Part shown: positions 22,723-24,757 of the stretch, piece by piece
How positions within the stretch are numbered: the first letter of the stretch is position 1
Layout of the letters: each line of letters starts with the position of its first letter
Assembly: GCA_050015815.1 (NCBI GenBank)
Contig: JBEKAR010000003.1
Span: 1-24,757 of the forward strand
Reading direction: 5' to 3'
DNA length: 24,757 nucleotides
From: JAJRAL01 sp050015815
Lineage (GTDB): Archaea; Thermoplasmatota; Thermoplasmata; Methanomassiliicoccales; UBA472
Notes under the pieces: model-generated
The model's database searches: none
The model's input: the letters and a program-made list of their open reading frames with translations, nothing else
Told to the model about the DNA's origin: nothing
Translations under genes and position numbers: made by a program

Positions 22723-23424
22723 TCAGGCGAGCGAAGGACCGAGCACGGTCATCCCGCCCGGGCCGACGTCGAAGGTGTGCCGTTCCATCGAGTGGTCGCA
22801 CGCCCTCATCTTTTCGACCCTGAGGTAGCGCGCGAGCTTCCCCCGGCTCCTGTCCAGGCCTAGCTCGATGATCCCGTCGACGAGGAAGCCCTCGTTGCCT
22901 AGCAGGTCCGAGGGCATTCCGGGCGCGCGCTCCATTACGATGAACGACATGAGCCCGAGATCCCGGAGGTTCTTGAAGAAGTAGAACATCCGCTTCCTCA
23001 TCCCGGCCGAGTCCTCCATAAGAGAGTACAGCGCGCCGAGCGAATCGAGGGTGAAGACTGTGAAGCGCTCCCCGTGCTTCTTTCGGTAGTAGGTGAGCAT
23101 CTGCTCGATGAACTGCACGTAGTCGGTCGGGTTGTCCACCTCGACGACCTCGTCCAGCTCCCTCAGGTCGGTGATGTCGGAGATCTCGAGGTTTGGGGTC
23201 ACCTTGAGCCCGAGCGAACCCATGTTCCGCAAGTGGGATTCGCCGCTCTCTTCCAGAGTAACGTACAGACCGAACTGCTTCGACTTCTCAAGGTAAGTCG
23301 ACATGAGCGAATAGCAGAAGCTCGTCTTCATCGAGCCGGGCGGCCCGGTGACGAGAACCACCTTGGGCGCCTCGATGTCCGTGCGGAAGACCTTGTCCAG
23401 GCCTGGTATCGAGTCCTTGAACAT
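22723..23424 (-). CDS. KaiC-like RecA-superfamily ATPase
   Basis: A 233-residue single-domain KaiC/RecA-family ATPase of the archaeal circadian-KaiC-like group. It starts with the typical DSIPGLDKVF. Walker A is GPPGSMKTS (27-35), the Glu pair in VTLEES (E58, E59) matches the KaiC catalytic glutamates, and Walker B is FTVFTLDSLGAL (121-132). The end (VEKMRACDHSMERHTFDVGPGGM) matches the R-x-x-x-H/T...F.I...G..V pattern closing KaiC domains. All ATPase motifs are intact, in contrast to the degenerate domain at 3839-5869. The ATG at 23424 follows GAGGAG at about 10 bases. It is 92 bases upstream of the coiled-coil/zinc-ribbon gene on the same strand, so a functional pair is likely. Such ATPases are usually regulators; the target is unknown. 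Confidence 0.9.
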   Translation of the reverse strand: MFKDSIPGLDKVFRTDIEAPKVVLVTGPPGSMKTSFCYSLMSTYLEKSKQFGLYVTLEESGESHLRNMGSLGLKVTPNLEISDITDLRELDEVVEVDNPTDYVQFIEQMLTYYRKKHGERFTVFTLDSLGALYSLMEDSAGMRKRMFYFFKNLRDLGLMSFIVMERAPGMPSDLLGNEGFLVDGIIELGLDRSRGKLARYLRVEKMRACDHSMERHTFDVGPGGMTVLGPSLA

Positions 23425-23551
23425 GCTGCAATCGCTCCTCGCCAGTAGAATATGACCTCGATAGTAATACTTTCTGCCGTGGCTCGCAGCCGTCGTCCTT
23501 CAGCCGGACCGCCTTGGGGCATCGGTCAGACCCGCGGCGCACGAATGACGC

Positions 23552-24757
23552 CTATTCCTCGCCCCTGTCCGCGTCCTCGCCGTTCTCATCCTTCTCCGAG
23601 GGCATGTCCTCGTCGTCGGTGCGCGACTCCACCTCTTCGATCGCCTGCCTCTCGTGCTCCCCTACCAGGCGCTCGACCGCAATCACCGTCTCGCCCTCCT
23701 CCAGGCGCTTCGCCCTGACGCCCTGAGTGACGCGTCCCGTGACCCTGAACTCGACGACCGAGGTTCTCACGACGTTCCCGGAGTCGGAGGCGATGAGGAT
23801 CTCGTCCTCGTCGGAGACCTCTAGCACGGTGACGACGCGCCCGGTCTTCTCGGTGATGCGCATCGCCTTGATGCCGCGACCCCCGCGCCTCGTCTTCCTG
23901 TACTCGTCCCTCTCCTCTTCTTCTGGCTCGACGCCCTCCGGCTCCGCCTCGCCGTTGTCGTCGGCGATCTCGCCCTCCGCGGGCGCCTCCCACTTGCCGA
24001 CGATCGAGACCTTGCCATAGCCGCGCTCCGTGACGACGAGCAGCTTCGAGTCCTTGGTCACGACGGCCATGCTCACGACCTCGTCGCCCTCGTAGAGCCT
24101 AGTCCCGATGACGCCCCGCGCCGGCCGGCCCATCGATCGGACATCGGTCTCGTCAAAGCGTATCGCCCGGCCGTTCCTCGTCACGAGGATGATCTCCTTC
24201 GTGCCGTCGGTGATCTTCGTTTCGATCAGCTCGTCGCCCTCGTTCATGCCGAGCGCGATGATGCCGTTGATGCGCACGTTCTTGTACGCGTCCAGGGCGG
24301 TCTTCTTGATCCTGCCCTTCTTCGTCGCGAAGACCAGGTAGTGCGAGGAATCGAACTCCTTGATCGGCAGCTTGTCGATGACCTTCTCGCTCTCCTCCAT
24401 GCGGGGCAGGAGGTTGATGACGGGCTTGCCCTTCGAATGCCTTCCCCCGACCGGGATCCTCCAGGTCTTGAGGAGGAACATCTTGCCCATGTTGGTGAAG
24501 AACATGATGTTGTCGTGCGTGCTCGAGACGAAGAGGTCGGTGACGTGGTCCTCCTCCTTCGTCTCCATGCCTATCAGGCCCATTCCGCCGCGACGCTGCT
24601 GCTTGTACGTGTCGAGCGGAAGGCGCTTGATGTAGCCGTCCTGGGTGACCATGATGACCATATCCTCGATCGGAATCAGGTCCTCCGTGTCGAGGTCCAC
24701 CGCGTCGCGCACGATCTCGATCTTCCTCTCGTCCCCGTAGTCCTGCTTGAGCTGCAG
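23552..24757 (-). CDS. gyrA: DNA gyrase subunit A, C-terminal part (partial)
   Basis: The last 401 residues of the gyrase A subunit; the frame continues past the right edge. It covers the end of the coiled-coil/breakage-reunion part (DYGDERKIEIV, DLDTEDLIPIEDMVIMVTQDGYIKRLP) and the whole C-terminal beta-pinwheel, which wraps DNA for negative supercoiling. The GyrA box, needed for supercoiling rather than mere decatenation, is present as QRRGGMG (about 24577-24603). Repeated pinwheel blade motifs follow (for example TKKGRIKKT, TRNGRAIRFDETDVRSMGRPARGVIG, GNVVRTSVVEFRVTGRVTQGVRA). A very acidic insert (about 23898-23994) interrupts the pinwheel, and the C-terminal tail is also acidic. Gyrase is of bacterial origin, and its presence fits a euryarchaeon of the Thermoplasmatota and relatives. 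Confidence 0.97.
   Translation of the reverse strand: MQLKQDYGDERKIEIVRDAVDLDTEDLIPIEDMVIMVTQDGYIKRLPLDTYKQQRRGGMGLIGMETKEEDHVTDLFVSSTHDNIMFFTNMGKMFLLKTWRIPVGGRHSKGKPVINLLPRMEESEKVIDKLPIKEFDSSHYLVFATKKGRIKKTALDAYKNVRINGIIALGMNEGDELIETKITDGTKEIILVTRNGRAIRFDETDVRSMGRPARGVIGTRLYEGDEVVSMAVVTKDSKLLVVTERGYGKVSIVGKWEAPAEGEIADDNGEAEPEGVEPEEEERDEYRKTRRGGRGIKAMRITEKTGRVVTVLEVSDEDEILIASDSGNVVRTSVVEFRVTGRVTQGVRAKRLEEGETVIAVERLVGEHERQAIEEVESRTDDEDMPSEKDENGEDADRGEE

Noticed and set aside
1..24757. CRISPR array, insertion sequence, integrase or attachment site
   Set aside because: No regularly spaced direct repeats, transposase or recombinase motifs, or tRNA-abutting direct repeats were seen. The tRNA-Phe gene is intact with no duplicated 3' fragment noticed nearby.

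Overview
The window looks like a piece of a moderately GC-rich (about 60%) archaeal chromosome, most likely a member of the Thermoplasmatota/Methanomassiliicoccales side of the Euryarchaeota. The archaeal signs are TATA-type promoters with several apparently leaderless starts, a deoxyhypusine-synthase family gene, Tad/archaellum-type secretion ATPases with paired membrane platforms, KaiC-like ATPases, and a DNA gyrase A subunit of bacterial type, which euryarchaea of this group carry. The exact lineage is inference. There is no CRISPR array, insertion sequence, integrase or rRNA gene here, and no gene-free stretch reaches 300 bases.

Layout. Positions 1-3757 hold housekeeping and small conserved genes: the 5' part of an RlmE/FtsJ rRNA methyltransferase (minus, cut by the left edge), divergent purM (plus), then on the minus strand a SPOUT-like DUF531-type protein, a deoxyhypusine-synthase-like protein and a 57-residue protein of unknown function. 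At 3839-5869 (plus) lies a long coiled coil fused to a KaiC/RecA-like domain that has lost its ATPase motifs. It is followed by a small, possibly SecB-like protein and tRNA-Phe(GAA), both minus. Positions 6717-13074 form a tight plus-strand type IV filament operon: a pilin-like protein with a class III-type signal, secretion ATPase 1, platform protein 1, platform protein 2, secretion ATPase 2. A metallo-beta-lactamase-fold hydrolase follows.

From 13989 to the right edge everything is on the minus strand. In transcription order: gyrA 3' part (cut by the right edge), an intact KaiC-like ATPase, a coiled-coil protein with a zinc ribbon, and a giant 2454-residue surface protein. The giant has a signal peptide, beta-helix-like segments, seven CARDB-like domains, one membrane anchor and a cytoplasmic tail with three zinc ribbons.

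How it may fit together (inference): the operon could assemble a filament or secrete surface material. The giant protein is a surface adhesin or stalk whose cytoplasmic zinc-ribbon tail could connect to the neighbouring coiled-coil/zinc-ribbon protein and KaiC ATPase. The same coiled-coil plus KaiC architecture occurs twice: fused with a dead ATPase domain near the filament operon, and split with a live ATPase next to the giant surface gene. This recurring coiled-coil/KaiC/zinc-ribbon set around envelope genes is the best candidate for an undescribed system in the window.
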